A stretch of 64,000 bases of DNA from Acetobacterium paludosum (GCF_008086595.1 NZ_RXYA01000007.1:62001-126000); one strand, 5' to 3'; positions 43,928 through 54,032 are shown, numbered from the stretch's first letter. Numbers and translations are program-made. The notes: generated from the letters alone by a model not told the origin.

Positions 43928-46003
43928 TTGGCATCACAATATGTAAATGATCCAATGCTGGAAGTATTTATATTCGAAACTTCTCAGCAACTGGAACAAG
44001 TGGAACAATCTGTTCTTGAAACAGAAACATTGGAAACTTATCCAACAGATACGATCAATGAAATATTTAGAATTATGCATACCATCAAAAGCTCAGCTGC
44101 GATGATGCTTTTTAACAATATTTCAATATTATCGCATACCACAGAAGATCTATTTTATTTTATCAGGGAAGATAAGCCACAGAACATTGATATGATCATG
44201 CTTTCTGATCTTGTTCTTGAAAGCATAGATTTCATGAAACTGGAAATGGGAAAAATAAAAAATGGGGATAAAGCTGATGGTGATCCCCAAATCATAATTG
44301 GAAAAATTAAAGAACATTTATCGATTTTGAAAGAAGTGAACAATTTAACCGATTCAGCAAAAACAAACGATGAACCAGTGAAAGAACAGTATTATATCAC
44401 TTCAAACCGATTATCAAAATCGATTGACAAGAAGACCTATAAAGTCATAGTAACTTTTGATGAGGATTGCGGAATGGAAAACATTCGTGCTTTTACGGTT
44501 ATTCACAACTTGAAAGATATAACTGATGAAATCAAGAGCATTCCCGAGGATGTCATCAATGATGTCGATAGTGTCGAGATTATAAAAAAAGACGGTTTTA
44601 TTATCTTTATTAAAACGGATGAGTCTGAGGAAAAACTTCAAACTTTCTTCAAAACGATGGCGTTTATAGAAAATGTGGATCTTCAAGAATTCGATAATGT
44701 TGCAGAAAATGAGAACGCCGGGAATAAGATTTTATTAGATGAAAATGAAATAAAAATTCCCCAAATAAAAGAAGCTAAATCGGTATCGGAAAATGAAATT
44801 CAGTCTACCAATAGTCATCAGAGTCAAAGTATGATATCAGTCAGTGTTGAAAAGCTGGACCGGCTAATGAATTTGGTTGGTGAAATGGTTATTTCTGAAT
44901 CTATGGTTACACAGAATCCTGATCTTAAAGGCCTGGTTCTGAATAATTTTAATAAATCTGCAAGACAGTTAAAAAAAATCACCGATGAACTCCAGGATAT
45001 GGTAATGTCTATCAGAATGGTTCCGCTGGGGCCTACTTTCATTAAAATGAACAGAATCGTTAGGGATATCAGTAAAAAACTGAATAAAGATATTGCTCTG
45101 AATATTCAGGGTGAAGATACTGAAGTTGATAAAAATATCATTGAACAAATAAGCGATCCACTCATGCATCTTGTGCGAAATTCCGCTGATCATGGAATTG
45201 AAGCCCCGGAGATACGCTTTTTACAGGGAAAACAAAAAACAGGAACCATTACTTTGGAGGCGAAAAATGCTGGGGGTGAAGTTTTAATCATTATCAAAGA
45301 TGATGGGAAAGGCTTAAATAAAGAAGGAATCATGAAAAAAGCAATGGAAAATGGATTGGTTGGTGAAGAACTGGAAGCGATGAGTGACCAGGATATATTT
45401 AATCTGATTTTTCTTCCGGGATTTTCCACCAAAGAATTGGTAACTGAGTTCTCCGGCAGAGGCGTCGGGATGGATGTGGTCGCTAAGAATATTGAGAGTA
45501 TCGGAGGTAATATCCTGGTTGAAAGCATTGAAGGAAAAGGCACAACCATTACACTTAAGATACCACTGACTCTGGCTATTATTGAGGGTATGAATATCCG
45601 GGTGGGTCAATCCTGTTACACCCTTCCCATAATGGCAATTAAGGAAACCTTTATACCAAAAGCAAATGAAATCTTTAAAGATCCAAACAACCACGAAATG
45701 ATCATGATTCGAGGTCAGTGCTATCCGATCCTGCGATTGCATGAATGTTTTAAAATTAAAACCGGTGCAAACAATATTGAAGAAGGCATTCTCATCATGC
45801 TGGAAGGCGAGAGTCAGACATTCTGTATCTTTGCAGACGAACTTATGGGAGAACAGGAGGTTGTTGTAAAGAACTTGCCTAAATACATCAGCAGTATGAA
45901 AAAGATTAACGGACTGGCAGGATGCACACTATTGGGAGATGGCAATATCAGCTTAATTCTTGATGTCAACGGATTAAGCTCAAAAAGCAGAATGATCAAC
46001 TAA
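43928..46003 (+). CDS. cheA: Chemotaxis histidine kinase CheA
   Basis: TTG 43928 is the start, six bases after GGAGGTG; an upstream in-frame GTG overlaps that site. Domains: Hpt (P1) with His51 in IMHTIKSSAAM, a linker and P2-like region, P3 dimerisation helices (about 285-345, beginning ISVSVEKLDRLMNLVGEMV), P4 HATPase with HLVRNSADHGIE, GRGVGMDVV and GKGTTITLKIPLT, and a C-terminal CheW-like P5. All motifs are intact in 692 residues. Its phosphate could go to the response regulator at 52.5 kb or the receiver of the hybrid kinase, as no classical CheY or CheB gene is in the operon. Confidence 0.95.
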   Translation: MASQYVNDPMLEVFIFETSQQLEQVEQSVLETETLETYPTDTINEIFRIMHTIKSSAAMMLFNNISILSHTTEDLFYFIREDKPQNIDMIMLSDLVLESIDFMKLEMGKIKNGDKADGDPQIIIGKIKEHLSILKEVNNLTDSAKTNDEPVKEQYYITSNRLSKSIDKKTYKVIVTFDEDCGMENIRAFTVIHNLKDITDEIKSIPEDVINDVDSVEIIKKDGFIIFIKTDESEEKLQTFFKTMAFIENVDLQEFDNVAENENAGNKILLDENEIKIPQIKEAKSVSENEIQSTNSHQSQSMISVSVEKLDRLMNLVGEMVISESMVTQNPDLKGLVLNNFNKSARQLKKITDELQDMVMSIRMVPLGPTFIKMNRIVRDISKKLNKDIALNIQGEDTEVDKNIIEQISDPLMHLVRNSADHGIEAPEIRFLQGKQKTGTITLEAKNAGGEVLIIIKDDGKGLNKEGIMKKAMENGLVGEELEAMSDQDIFNLIFLPGFSTKELVTEFSGRGVGMDVVAKNIESIGGNILVESIEGKGTTITLKIPLTLAIIEGMNIRVGQSCYTLPIMAIKETFIPKANEIFKDPNNHEMIMIRGQCYPILRLHECFKIKTGANNIEEGILIMLEGESQTFCIFADELMGEQEVVVKNLPKYISSMKKINGLAGCTLLGDGNISLILDVNGLSSKSRMIN

Positions 46004-46032
46004 ATGTAAATTTGATATAAGGAGACAGTGAA

Positions 46033-46545
46033 ATGTCAAATGTGATTGAAGAATTTGAAGACGAATTTGAAGATGATGAAGATATCGACGAAGGAAAGTT
46101 TTTAACATTTACAGTGGGTGATGAATCTTATGGTTTGGAAATTATTTATGTCACTGAGATACTCGGCATCCAAAAAATAACGGAAGTTCCAGAATTGCCA
46201 GAATATGTTAGAGGAATTGTCAGTCTTCGGGGGCAAATTATACCCGTTATTGATATAAGATTGAAATTCAAAAAACCATTTAGAGAATATGATGAAAAAA
46301 CATGTATTATTGTTGTAGAAATTCAAGATATTTCAGTCGGTATCATTGTTGATGCCGTTTTAGAGGTTGTTACCATCCAGACTGAGGAAATTGTACCGCC
46401 TCCAGATATAAATGAAGGATACGGTAGAAAATATATCAGAGGAATTGGTGTCATTTCAAATGAAGTCAAGTTGCTTCTGGACTGCAATAAATTACTAAAT
46501 AATGATGAAATTCAAGACTTGGAACAACAAAGGATTGACATGTAA
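46033..46545 (+). CDS. cheW: CheW coupling protein (chemosensory operon)
   Basis: 170 residues. An unusually acidic N-terminus (EEFEDEFEDDEDIDEG) precedes the CheW domain: FLTFTVGDESYGLEIIYVTEIL, YVRGIVSLRGQIIPVIDIR, then YIRGIGVISNEVKLLLD. It sits 29 bases after cheA and 48 before the receptor gene. It is about half identical by eye to the CheW at 35.9 kb, consistent with duplication. It should bridge the kinase and the next receptor. Confidence 0.95.
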   Translation: MSNVIEEFEDEFEDDEDIDEGKFLTFTVGDESYGLEIIYVTEILGIQKITEVPELPEYVRGIVSLRGQIIPVIDIRLKFKKPFREYDEKTCIIVVEIQDISVGIIVDAVLEVVTIQTEEIVPPPDINEGYGRKYIRGIGVISNEVKLLLDCNKLLNNDEIQDLEQQRIDM

Positions 46546-46593
46546 ATATGATTTTATATGGACCAAATAAAAATTTATTGGAGGAAATTAAAA

Positions 46594-47934
46594 ATGAGAT
46601 ATTTTAAAAATTTAAAGTTAAAAGAGAAACTGTTTGCATGCTTCCTGCTTTTTGCAGCAATGACCGGAGTGGTTGGTCTATTTGGCATTTATAGCATGTA
46701 TACAATTAATGCCCGAGTCGGAAATATGGTATCAGCTGACAATACAGTGAATTTTAATTTTTACTTCATTATTATGATTGTCATCATGATTCTAGGCATA
46801 GCATTAGCACTAATTATTGGTTCAATGGTAGCCAAGACAATTAGTCAACCATTAAATTTACTCGTTGCATCCGCCGAAAAAATTGCTGACGGCGATTTGG
46901 ATGTTGATATCCATATCACTTCAAATGATGAGATTGGCGCGTTAGAAAGAGCATTTCAAAAAATGACCGATCACATTAACGATATTATGACAAGCATCGA
47001 TTCTGCTGCGATACAGGTGGCTGCAGGATCAAAACAGATTGCGGATTCGAGTATGGGTCTCTCTCAGGGAGCAACCGAACAAGCGAGTTCCATTGAACAA
47101 TTGACGGCCTCAATTGAAGAAATTTCATCTCATACAAAACTTAATGCGGATAATGCTGTTGAAGCCAATGAACTTGCGGAACGTACGAAGGAAGAAGCGG
47201 TTCAAGGAAATATTGAAATGAATGCGATGCTAAAATCAATGGAAGAAATAAATGAATCTTCAACAAATATTTCCAAAATTATTAAAGTAATTGAGGAAAT
47301 TGCTTTCCAAACGAATATACTTGCGCTAAATGCAGCAGTTGAAGCAGCCAGAGCACGACAGCATGGAAAAGGCTTTGCCGTCGTTGCTGAAGAAGTTAGA
47401 AACTTGGCAGCCCGTTCAGCAGATGCAGCTAAAGAAACAACCGCAATGATTGAAGGATCCATTAAAAAAGTAGATGTGGGGACAAAAATTGCAACAAAAA
47501 CAGCGACATCACTAAATAAGATTGTGGACGATATAACCAAAGTATCGGATATTGTCGGAAATATTGCAACGGCTTCTAATGAACAGGCGATTGGAATTTC
47601 CCAAATTAATCAAGGAATTATGCAAGTCTCAGAAGTGGTTCAAATGAATTCGGCTACTTCAGAAGAAAGCGCTGCAGCCAGTGAAGAATTATCAAGTCAG
47701 GCTGAATTATTACGTGAACAGGCAGAACGGTTTAAGCTCAAAAAAGCAACAAATTATTCTTATAGTAGTACCGATAAGTCAAAGTTGGAACTTGAACAAA
47801 TGCTCAGAGATTTAAATGAAAACAACAACTCTAATAGGAATAACCGTTTAATTCAGCCGAGTTTTCAGACAGATGAAACGATCAACAATCCAACGCATAT
47901 TTTTTTAAACGACAACGAATTTGGAAAGTACTAA
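46594..47934 (+). CDS. Methyl-accepting chemotaxis protein lacking a ligand domain
   Basis: 446 residues from ATG 46594, which has GGAGG 9 bases upstream; a longer frame has none. Two helices (about 12-32 and 52-75) are separated by only about 20 residues, including NARVGNMVSADNT, so the four-helix ligand domain that normally sits here is absent, as if deleted. A HAMP domain follows, then the signalling hairpin with tip [23 protein letters not shown]. The C-terminal 50 residues are Asn/Ser-rich without a CheR pentapeptide. It may respond to membrane state or to partner proteins. Confidence 0.92.
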   Translation: MRYFKNLKLKEKLFACFLLFAAMTGVVGLFGIYSMYTINARVGNMVSADNTVNFNFYFIIMIVIMILGIALALIIGSMVAKTISQPLNLLVASAEKIADGDLDVDIHITSNDEIGALERAFQKMTDHINDIMTSIDSAAIQVAAGSKQIADSSMGLSQGATEQASSIEQLTASIEEISSHTKLNADNAVEANELAERTKEEAVQGNIEMNAMLKSMEEINESSTNISKIIKVIEEIAFQTNILALNAAVEAARARQHGKGFAVVAEEVRNLAARSADAAKETTAMIEGSIKKVDVGTKIATKTATSLNKIVDDITKVSDIVGNIATASNEQAIGISQINQGIMQVSEVVQMNSATSEESAAASEELSSQAELLREQAERFKLKKATNYSYSSTDKSKLELEQMLRDLNENNNSNRNNRLIQPSFQTDETINNPTHIFLNDNEFGKY

Positions 47935-48001
47935 AATCATATTTATTTTATATTCATCTATATAGTTGAATAGACTTAAATCAGGTTTTGAGGAATATGA
48001 T

Positions 48002-48817
48002 ATGGTTTCAATTACAGAAAATGAATTTAAGGAATTAGCCGGATATATAAAAAGTAACTATGGTATTCATTTAAATGATGAAAAGAAAAACTTGGTGACA
48101 GGACGGCTTCACAATGTTCTTTTTGAAAATAATTGCGGAAATTTCTCAGAGTTCTTCGATTTATTGAAAACCGACAAATCAGGAAGAATAGTGAACACAC
48201 TGGTTAATAAAATAACGACCAATTATACTTACTTCATGAGAGAGTCTGATCATTTCAAATATTTTCAAGATAAGGTTTTACCATATCTTAAAAATACGGT
48301 AAGTGATCATGATTTACGAATATGGAGTGCCGGTTGTTCTTCTGGGGAAGAACCCTATACGTTGGCAATGATCATTGATAAGTATTTTAATCTGGAAAGA
48401 GCGACTTGGAATACAAAAGTATTGGCAACAGACATTTCAGAAGATATTCTTATAAAAGCAAAAAAAGGACAGTATTCCAAAGAACAGGTGGTTTCTTTAC
48501 CAATTGACTTTAGAATGAATTATTTTAAAAAATTTGACAGCAAAAATGATGCGATTATTGAACGATTGAAGGATGAAATTATTTTCAGAAAATTGAATCT
48601 CATGAACAGCAGCTTCCCTTTTAAGAAAAAGTTCCATGTCATATTCTGCAGAAATGTTATGATCTATTTTGATAATAAAACTAAAATGGAATTGGTCAAT
48701 AAATTTTACGAATATATGGAGCCGGGAGGAACTTTATTTATTGGACATGCTGAATCTTTAAATCGTGAACAGACAAAGTTCGAATATATTTTACCGGCCA
48801 TATACAGAAAACCTTAG
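48002..48817 (+). CDS. cheR: Chemotaxis methyltransferase CheR
   Basis: Methylates glutamates of chemoreceptors with S-adenosylmethionine. The start is ATG 48002 behind GAGGAA. An N-terminal helical domain (ITENEFKELAGYIKSNYGIHL) is followed by the Rossmann domain with SAM motif IWSAGCSSGEEPYTLAMII near residue 108, the KVLATDIS strand, and VIFCRNVMIYFDNKTK near 210. It is a full-length, apparently active enzyme, and its target receptor is the gene just upstream. The matching demethylase CheB is not in this window. Confidence 0.94.
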   Translation: MVSITENEFKELAGYIKSNYGIHLNDEKKNLVTGRLHNVLFENNCGNFSEFFDLLKTDKSGRIVNTLVNKITTNYTYFMRESDHFKYFQDKVLPYLKNTVSDHDLRIWSAGCSSGEEPYTLAMIIDKYFNLERATWNTKVLATDISEDILIKAKKGQYSKEQVVSLPIDFRMNYFKKFDSKNDAIIERLKDEIIFRKLNLMNSSFPFKKKFHVIFCRNVMIYFDNKTKMELVNKFYEYMEPGGTLFIGHAESLNREQTKFEYILPAIYRKP

Positions 48818-48867
48818 CATATGAGAACAATATTAATCATTGCAACCGCAAATAAAAAGGTGATAAA

Positions 48868-49338
48868 ATGAATAGAATTATTGGCATTGGAGAAATGACT
48901 ATTTCAAATGATATTAACGATACCATCAAAACATTCGCCTTAGCTTCCTGCGTGGGTATTACCGCATACTCTGCCGTGCGAAGAGTGGGAGGCCTGATCC
49001 ATATAGCTTTACCAAACCCTTCAAGCATTGAAGAGATTGATGCCAGACGCTGCTTCTATGCTTCAACCGGAATTCCGTTTTTCATAAAAAGAATGTGTCA
49101 AGAATACGGATGCAGTAAAGGCGAGTTAATCATAAATATATTTGGCGGCGCTAACTCCATCATGAAGAGTGATGCATTTTATGTTGGAAGAAGGAACATC
49201 GAAATGACAAATAAAATTTTAAATGAATTAAACTTAAAAATTCATTTTTCTGAAACGGGCGGGAATGTCAGCAGAACAGTTGAACTGGATGTTGCTACTG
49301 GGGAAATCAATATTTGGCATCAAAATATTATTATCTAA
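48868..49338 (+). CDS. cheD: Chemoreceptor glutamine deamidase CheD
   Basis: 156 residues. Contains the catalytic triad motifs: ALASCVGITAYS with the active Cys near residue 27, GGLIHIALP with His near 45, and the later Thr/Ser-Gly region (SETGGNVSRTVELDVATGE). It deamidates receptor Gln residues and in B. subtilis is controlled by CheC; no CheC is present here. It follows cheR by 50 bases and has its own GGTGA ribosome site. Confidence 0.93.
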   Translation: MNRIIGIGEMTISNDINDTIKTFALASCVGITAYSAVRRVGGLIHIALPNPSSIEEIDARRCFYASTGIPFFIKRMCQEYGCSKGELIINIFGGANSIMKSDAFYVGRRNIEMTNKILNELNLKIHFSETGGNVSRTVELDVATGEINIWHQNIII

Positions 49339-49385
49339 GAATTAAAACTGTCAGTGAACATTAATTAAGGTATAGGAGGTTTTCA

Positions 49386-52300
49386 ATGTTAAAGAAGATG
49401 CCGGTGGATAATGAGGAATGTTTTACACAAGAGTTTAATGCCATTTCCGTTGGAGTTCTTGTTCTGGATGAAAACCAAATGATTACCAAGGTGAACAACG
49501 CATTATTGGATTTTCTCAAGGCATCAAGGATAGATATTCTTGGAAAACGATTTGGAGATGCCTTTCAGTGCAAAATTTGTGTTTTGAATAAAAAAAAATG
49601 CGGTTTTAGTGCAGAATGTGATCAGTGTAAACTAATAAGTGAAATAAAAAAGGTGTTCGATTTAGAAGAAAAATCAGTTAAGCTTGAATTCAATAAGAGT
49701 CTTCTTTCCGGTTACATTCAAAACGATTATTGGTTTAAAATAAATATTTCACTTATGGCTCAGGATAATTCTAAAAATGTGGTGATTACTTTTGAAGATA
49801 TAACTGATCAAAAAAACAAGGAAATCTCAATAGAAGAATCCAGAGATTATTATTTTCAGATGTTTGAAGATTTTCCTTCCATGATCTGGAAAATGGATAT
49901 AAAGGGAAATATTATTTATTCCAACCGCAGCTGGTTCCTGTTTACCGGAAAAGATGTTCAAGAATGCAATAGTAATCAATGGCTTGATCTGATTCATCCT
50001 GAAGATAGAAATCACTATTTAAGATTACTGGATGTTGCATTAGTTAATAGAAGCGCTTTTGAAATTGAATACAGAATACTTCATAAAAGCGGGCAATATC
50101 GGTGGATACATGCTATTTACAGTCCCAAATATGAAATAGATGGAATTAATGTCTGTTATACCGGCCTTGGCATTGATATTACCGACCGAAAAATTACTGA
50201 AGAAAATTTGACCCGTTATAAAATGCTTTCAGAAAAAGTTGATGAAGTTATATTGTTTATTGAGAAAAGCAGCGGTAAAATCATCGGAGCGAACAAATCA
50301 GCCACGAGACTATATGGTTACAGCAAAAAAGAACTGGAGAAATTGACCGTTTTTGATTTAAGAGCCGGGGAAAAAGAATTAGTCATTGAACAAATGGAAA
50401 ATAGCAATCATAAGGCAATTATTTTCGAAGCATTAAACAAAAAAAAAGATGGAACATTGATACCGGTTGAAGTCACCTTTACAGGCACCTTAATTAACGG
50501 AAAAAGAGTCGTTCTAAGTATTGTAAGAGACATGTCCGAACGGAAAAATTCTGAAAAAGCACTGCAAGACAATGAGGAAAAGTTTCGTAAAATATTCAAT
50601 AATTCTGTGGATGCTAAATTTGTACAGAAATTCACTGACCAGGGTATCAACAGCAAAATAATTGAAGCCAATGAAACAGCTACTGAAATGTTTGGTTATC
50701 ACTACGATGAATATTTATCATCAGAAAAATCGATAATCAATTATGTTGATTTGGAGCTTAGCATGGAGAGTTATTTTCATAAGTTGAATGAAGAAGGTCA
50801 TGTATCATTTAGAGCATCGGCTTCAACAAAAGTAGGAATATTATTGCCAGTGGAAGTTTTCTGTACGCTATGTGATATTAATGGAAAAAAGACGATTATT
50901 ACGATTGTACGGGATATTTCTGATAACGTTAAATTTGAGAAAGATTTAAAACAAGCAAAAGTAGACGCGGAAATTGCCAACAAATCTAAGAGTGAGTTTT
51001 TGGCAAACATGAGTCATGAAATCAGAACGCCATTAAATGGCATTGTCGGAATGGTTGATTTAATGCGACTCTCAAATTTGACCCCGGATCATCAGGAAAA
51101 TATTATCATTGTTAAAACCTGTGTAAATGCCTTGCTTAATGTTATTAATGATATTTTAGATTTTTCAAAAATGGAAGCCGGAAAAATGGTGATACAAAAA
51201 ACTGATTTTGATATAAAAGCCCTGATTGAGCATACAATCAAAGCTCAATTGCCTCATGCATTTGGAAAGGGTATCGAATTAAATTATGCATTTTCGGCGA
51301 CTGTTCCCCAATACCTTATTGGGGATTCTCATAGAATTCAGCAGATACTCAACAATCTCATCAGCAATGCAATTAAATTTACTGAACACGGCGAAATTTG
51401 GATTAAAACAAAAAAAATATCAACCGAAGGCAATCATGTTAAAGTGCTCTTTGAAGTTGAAGATACTGGGATCGGGATATCCGATTGTGACTTAAAAAAA
51501 ATCTTTGAGAGCTTCAAACAAGTTGATGGCTCCTTTACCAGAAAGTTTGGCGGAACTGGGTTAGGTCTGGCTATTACCAAACAACTTGTTGAGATTATGA
51601 ATGGCGAAATATGGGTAGACAGCAAAGAGGGTGTTGGCAGCAAGTTCAGCATTGCCTTGTCATTTGATGTTGGTAAACCACCGCAAGAAGAATCTGAAAA
51701 AAATCGCGAGGTCTATCAAATTGACAAAGATTACCGAATCCTGCTAACTGAAGATGATAAAGTCAACCAAATCGTCACCGCTCGTATGCTGAAAGAATGC
51801 GGATATTCAGTAGATATTGCAAACAACGGATTTGAAGCGGTTGAAATGGCAGGAAAAAATGCATATGATGTTATTTTAATGGATATTCAAATGCCGGAAA
51901 TGGATGGAATTGAAGCAACGAAGAGAATCAGAGAAACAGATCAAAAAACGCCTATTCTTGCTGTAACAGCCTATGCTCTTCACGGAGACCGGGAGAGATT
52001 TATAAAACAAGGTATGGATGAATATATTGCTAAACCAATAAAAATAGAAGAATTAGTCTGTGCAATTGAAAAGGCTCTGAAGAAAAAAGAAAATAATATT
52101 AATAATATAGGTGTTTCGATTAATGCAAATGGAGAAATTGTATTTTCAGAAAAGGAAATAAAACAAGAGGTAACTTATGAATCAGTAAAAATTATGGCGT
52201 TGTCCGATGCAATTGATATGCTAAACGTTAATGTTGCCAATGGTGAATTTGCATTCTTTGAAAAACAGGCTAATAAAATTAAGTGTCTGGCAAATGAACT

Positions 52301-52448
52301 GGATGTTGAAGATTTGAAGACAATAGCCTTCAAGATTGAATTGGATGCAAGACGGGGTGATTTTGAGGAAGCAGTTAAAAAAGCTTCAAAAATCTGGCCG
52401 ATTTTTGAAGTGTTTAAAAAGACAGCTTTAGAATTGAAAATAGATTAA
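49386..52448 (+). CDS. Hybrid sensor histidine kinase with Cys-rich PAS and degenerate HPT domain
   Basis: 1020 residues, cytosolic (no membrane helix). N-terminal PAS carries Cys62, 65, 72, 78 and 81 (QCKICVLNKKKCGFSAECDQC), a metal- or cluster-type motif. Three further PAS domains follow (about 155-275, 280-395, 405-520). HisKA has His544 in NMSHEIRTPLNG; the HATPase shows NLISNAIKF, DTGIGI and GTGLGLAI; the receiver has Asp833 in LMDIQMP. The last 90 residues look like an HPT domain (ELDVEDLKTIAFKIELDARR) but Asn stands where the His should be (QANKIKC), so phosphorelay would stop there. Placed in the chemosensory operon, it may modulate the next response regulator. Confidence 0.92.
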   Translation: MLKKMPVDNEECFTQEFNAISVGVLVLDENQMITKVNNALLDFLKASRIDILGKRFGDAFQCKICVLNKKKCGFSAECDQCKLISEIKKVFDLEEKSVKLEFNKSLLSGYIQNDYWFKINISLMAQDNSKNVVITFEDITDQKNKEISIEESRDYYFQMFEDFPSMIWKMDIKGNIIYSNRSWFLFTGKDVQECNSNQWLDLIHPEDRNHYLRLLDVALVNRSAFEIEYRILHKSGQYRWIHAIYSPKYEIDGINVCYTGLGIDITDRKITEENLTRYKMLSEKVDEVILFIEKSSGKIIGANKSATRLYGYSKKELEKLTVFDLRAGEKELVIEQMENSNHKAIIFEALNKKKDGTLIPVEVTFTGTLINGKRVVLSIVRDMSERKNSEKALQDNEEKFRKIFNNSVDAKFVQKFTDQGINSKIIEANETATEMFGYHYDEYLSSEKSIINYVDLELSMESYFHKLNEEGHVSFRASASTKVGILLPVEVFCTLCDINGKKTIITIVRDISDNVKFEKDLKQAKVDAEIANKSKSEFLANMSHEIRTPLNGIVGMVDLMRLSNLTPDHQENIIIVKTCVNALLNVINDILDFSKMEAGKMVIQKTDFDIKALIEHTIKAQLPHAFGKGIELNYAFSATVPQYLIGDSHRIQQILNNLISNAIKFTEHGEIWIKTKKISTEGNHVKVLFEVEDTGIGISDCDLKKIFESFKQVDGSFTRKFGGTGLGLAITKQLVEIMNGEIWVDSKEGVGSKFSIALSFDVGKPPQEESEKNREVYQIDKDYRILLTEDDKVNQIVTARMLKECGYSVDIANNGFEAVEMAGKNAYDVILMDIQMPEMDGIEATKRIRETDQKTPILAVTAYALHGDRERFIKQGMDEYIAKPIKIEELVCAIEKALKKKENNINNIGVSINANGEIVFSEKEIKQEVTYESVKIMALSDAIDMLNVNVANGEFAFFEKQANKIKCLANELDVEDLKTIAFKIELDARRGDFEEAVKKASKIWPIFEVFKKTALELKID

Positions 52449-52506
52449 GGAATGAGAACTTATCAAAAATTGATAAGTCGTTTTATTTGAAAGGAATTGT
52501 AGTGAA

Positions 52507-52908
52507 ATGAAAATATTGATTGTTGAAGATGATATGATAAGCAGAAAATTCTTATCAAAATTCTTATCAAAATACGGAGAATGTGACGTTGTTGTCGATG
52601 GTATGGAAGCATTAGATGCCTATTTGATAGCTGAAAAGGAAAAAGAGTCCTACGATTTAATTTGTCTTGATATTATGATGCCAAAAATTGATGGTGTGAA
52701 GGTATTAAAAGCGATCAGGGATTTTGAAAAGCAGCGCAATATATTACCGGAAAACAGGGCTAGAATCATAATCATAACCGCTTTGGCCGATACTGATTAT
52801 GTGCACCAGGCATTTGAACTGGGTTGTGAAGCATATGCAGCAAAACCTATTGATACAGATAAATTAATTGAAGTTATGAGCAAATTAGGTATAACGAAAA
52901 ATGATTAA
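52507..52908 (+). CDS. Single-domain response regulator (CheY-like)
   Basis: 133-residue stand-alone receiver: acidic pocket EDD near residue 7, phospho-acceptor Asp55 in ICLDIMMPKIDG, Thr in IIITALAD and Lys in AAKPID. There is no output domain, so it acts by binding a partner. Being located between the hybrid kinase and an HD-GYP protein, it is the natural phosphate acceptor for CheA and/or the hybrid kinase and could control the HD-GYP protein or a motor. Confidence 0.93.
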   Translation: MKILIVEDDMISRKFLSKFLSKYGECDVVVDGMEALDAYLIAEKEKESYDLICLDIMMPKIDGVKVLKAIRDFEKQRNILPENRARIIIITALADTDYVHQAFELGCEAYAAKPIDTDKLIEVMSKLGITKND

Positions 52909-52925
52909 TTAGAGGTGCAAATGTC

Positions 52926-53756
52926 ATGCTTGAAAAAACAAGAATAATAGGTGGTATTATTGATGATCGTCGCATAGTGACTGAACCTATATGTGATCTA
53001 AGTGAAATAGTAACAGATGAGCTTTCAAGGGAAATGCTGCTGGAATTAAAAAAAAATTTAAGTAATATTATATTTCAAAAGGATTACACATATTCCCGTG
53101 TTACAGAATATCTTGCTCATATGTATGAAAGTATTGATGAAAATCAAATAATCATAAATGCTCTTGACAAAATAAAAAAAATGGACGAATATACTTTCAC
53201 ACACAGCATCAATACTGCCTTTTATTCTATGTTTATTGCAATCTGGATGGGGCTGTCTGATCATGAAATTATTAATGCAACGCAAGCTGGACTATTACAT
53301 GATATTGGGAAAATATACATACCGGCTGAAATTTTAAATAAGAAAGGTCGTTTAACCATTGAGGAATATGAGGTGATACAAAAGCATCCTCTTTATGGTT
53401 ATTTTTTACTAAATGAATTCAGTGAAGTTAATCTAGAAGTTAAACGAGCTGTTTTGTTTCATCATGAAAGAATCGATGCTAGCGGATATCCCCTTAATGC
53501 GGCATCAGATTATGTCGGGGTTCTGCCTAAAATAATTGCTGTAGCAGATGTTTATGACGCAATGACAACTGACCGAGTTTATAAAAAAGGGGCTAAACCT
53601 ATCGAAGCTATTGAATTTCTCAGCAATGAGGGAAGAAAGACTCTGGATAATCAGGTATTAATGTTTTTTTTGGATAATATTCCGCTCTACGATTTCAAAA
53701 GCGTTTCAATGACAAAGCAAGGCGGTCAGTTTAATTGTAAATCAATACCATTTTGA
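52926..53756 (+). CDS. HD-GYP domain phosphodiesterase
   Basis: 276 residues. A 90-residue N-terminal part precedes an HD-GYP domain: HTHSINT-like AFYSMFIAIWMG, the HD pair His125-Asp126 in LLHDIGKIYIP, then HHERIDASGYP (His179-His180, GYP signature with Ala for Gly) and IIAVADVYDAMTTDR. HD-GYP enzymes hydrolyse c-di-GMP. Most metal-binding residues are present, so it is probably active. Last gene of the operon (17 bases after the response regulator), making a c-di-GMP output of the chemosensory pathway likely. Confidence 0.9.
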   Translation: MLEKTRIIGGIIDDRRIVTEPICDLSEIVTDELSREMLLELKKNLSNIIFQKDYTYSRVTEYLAHMYESIDENQIIINALDKIKKMDEYTFTHSINTAFYSMFIAIWMGLSDHEIINATQAGLLHDIGKIYIPAEILNKKGRLTIEEYEVIQKHPLYGYFLLNEFSEVNLEVKRAVLFHHERIDASGYPLNAASDYVGVLPKIIAVADVYDAMTTDRVYKKGAKPIEAIEFLSNEGRKTLDNQVLMFFLDNIPLYDFKSVSMTKQGGQFNCKSIPF

Positions 53757-54032
53757 CTCTCGCAAGACCGGCATTTAGAAACATTAAACCAGCGCTTATA
53801 GCAATTAAAAATTGCATATAATCCTCTTAAAAAAAGAGCAACTTATTTGAAGGAGCTCCTTTCTATACGGAGTATTCTTTATCATATTATTTTTGAAACG
53901 GTAATAATACTAAGCTAAAGATGTTCATCTCAAATGCTACCACACTGAAAATAAAAACGGTTGTTTCTATTTTGCTGCCTCATTAATTTGTTGCTCCGAT
54001 AAACGCATTAATTAGAGCTTTTTTATAATATG

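Noticed and set aside
53803-53840. Possible terminator after the HD-GYP gene
   Set aside because: GCAATT/AATTGC stem has a 3-base loop and no T-run.
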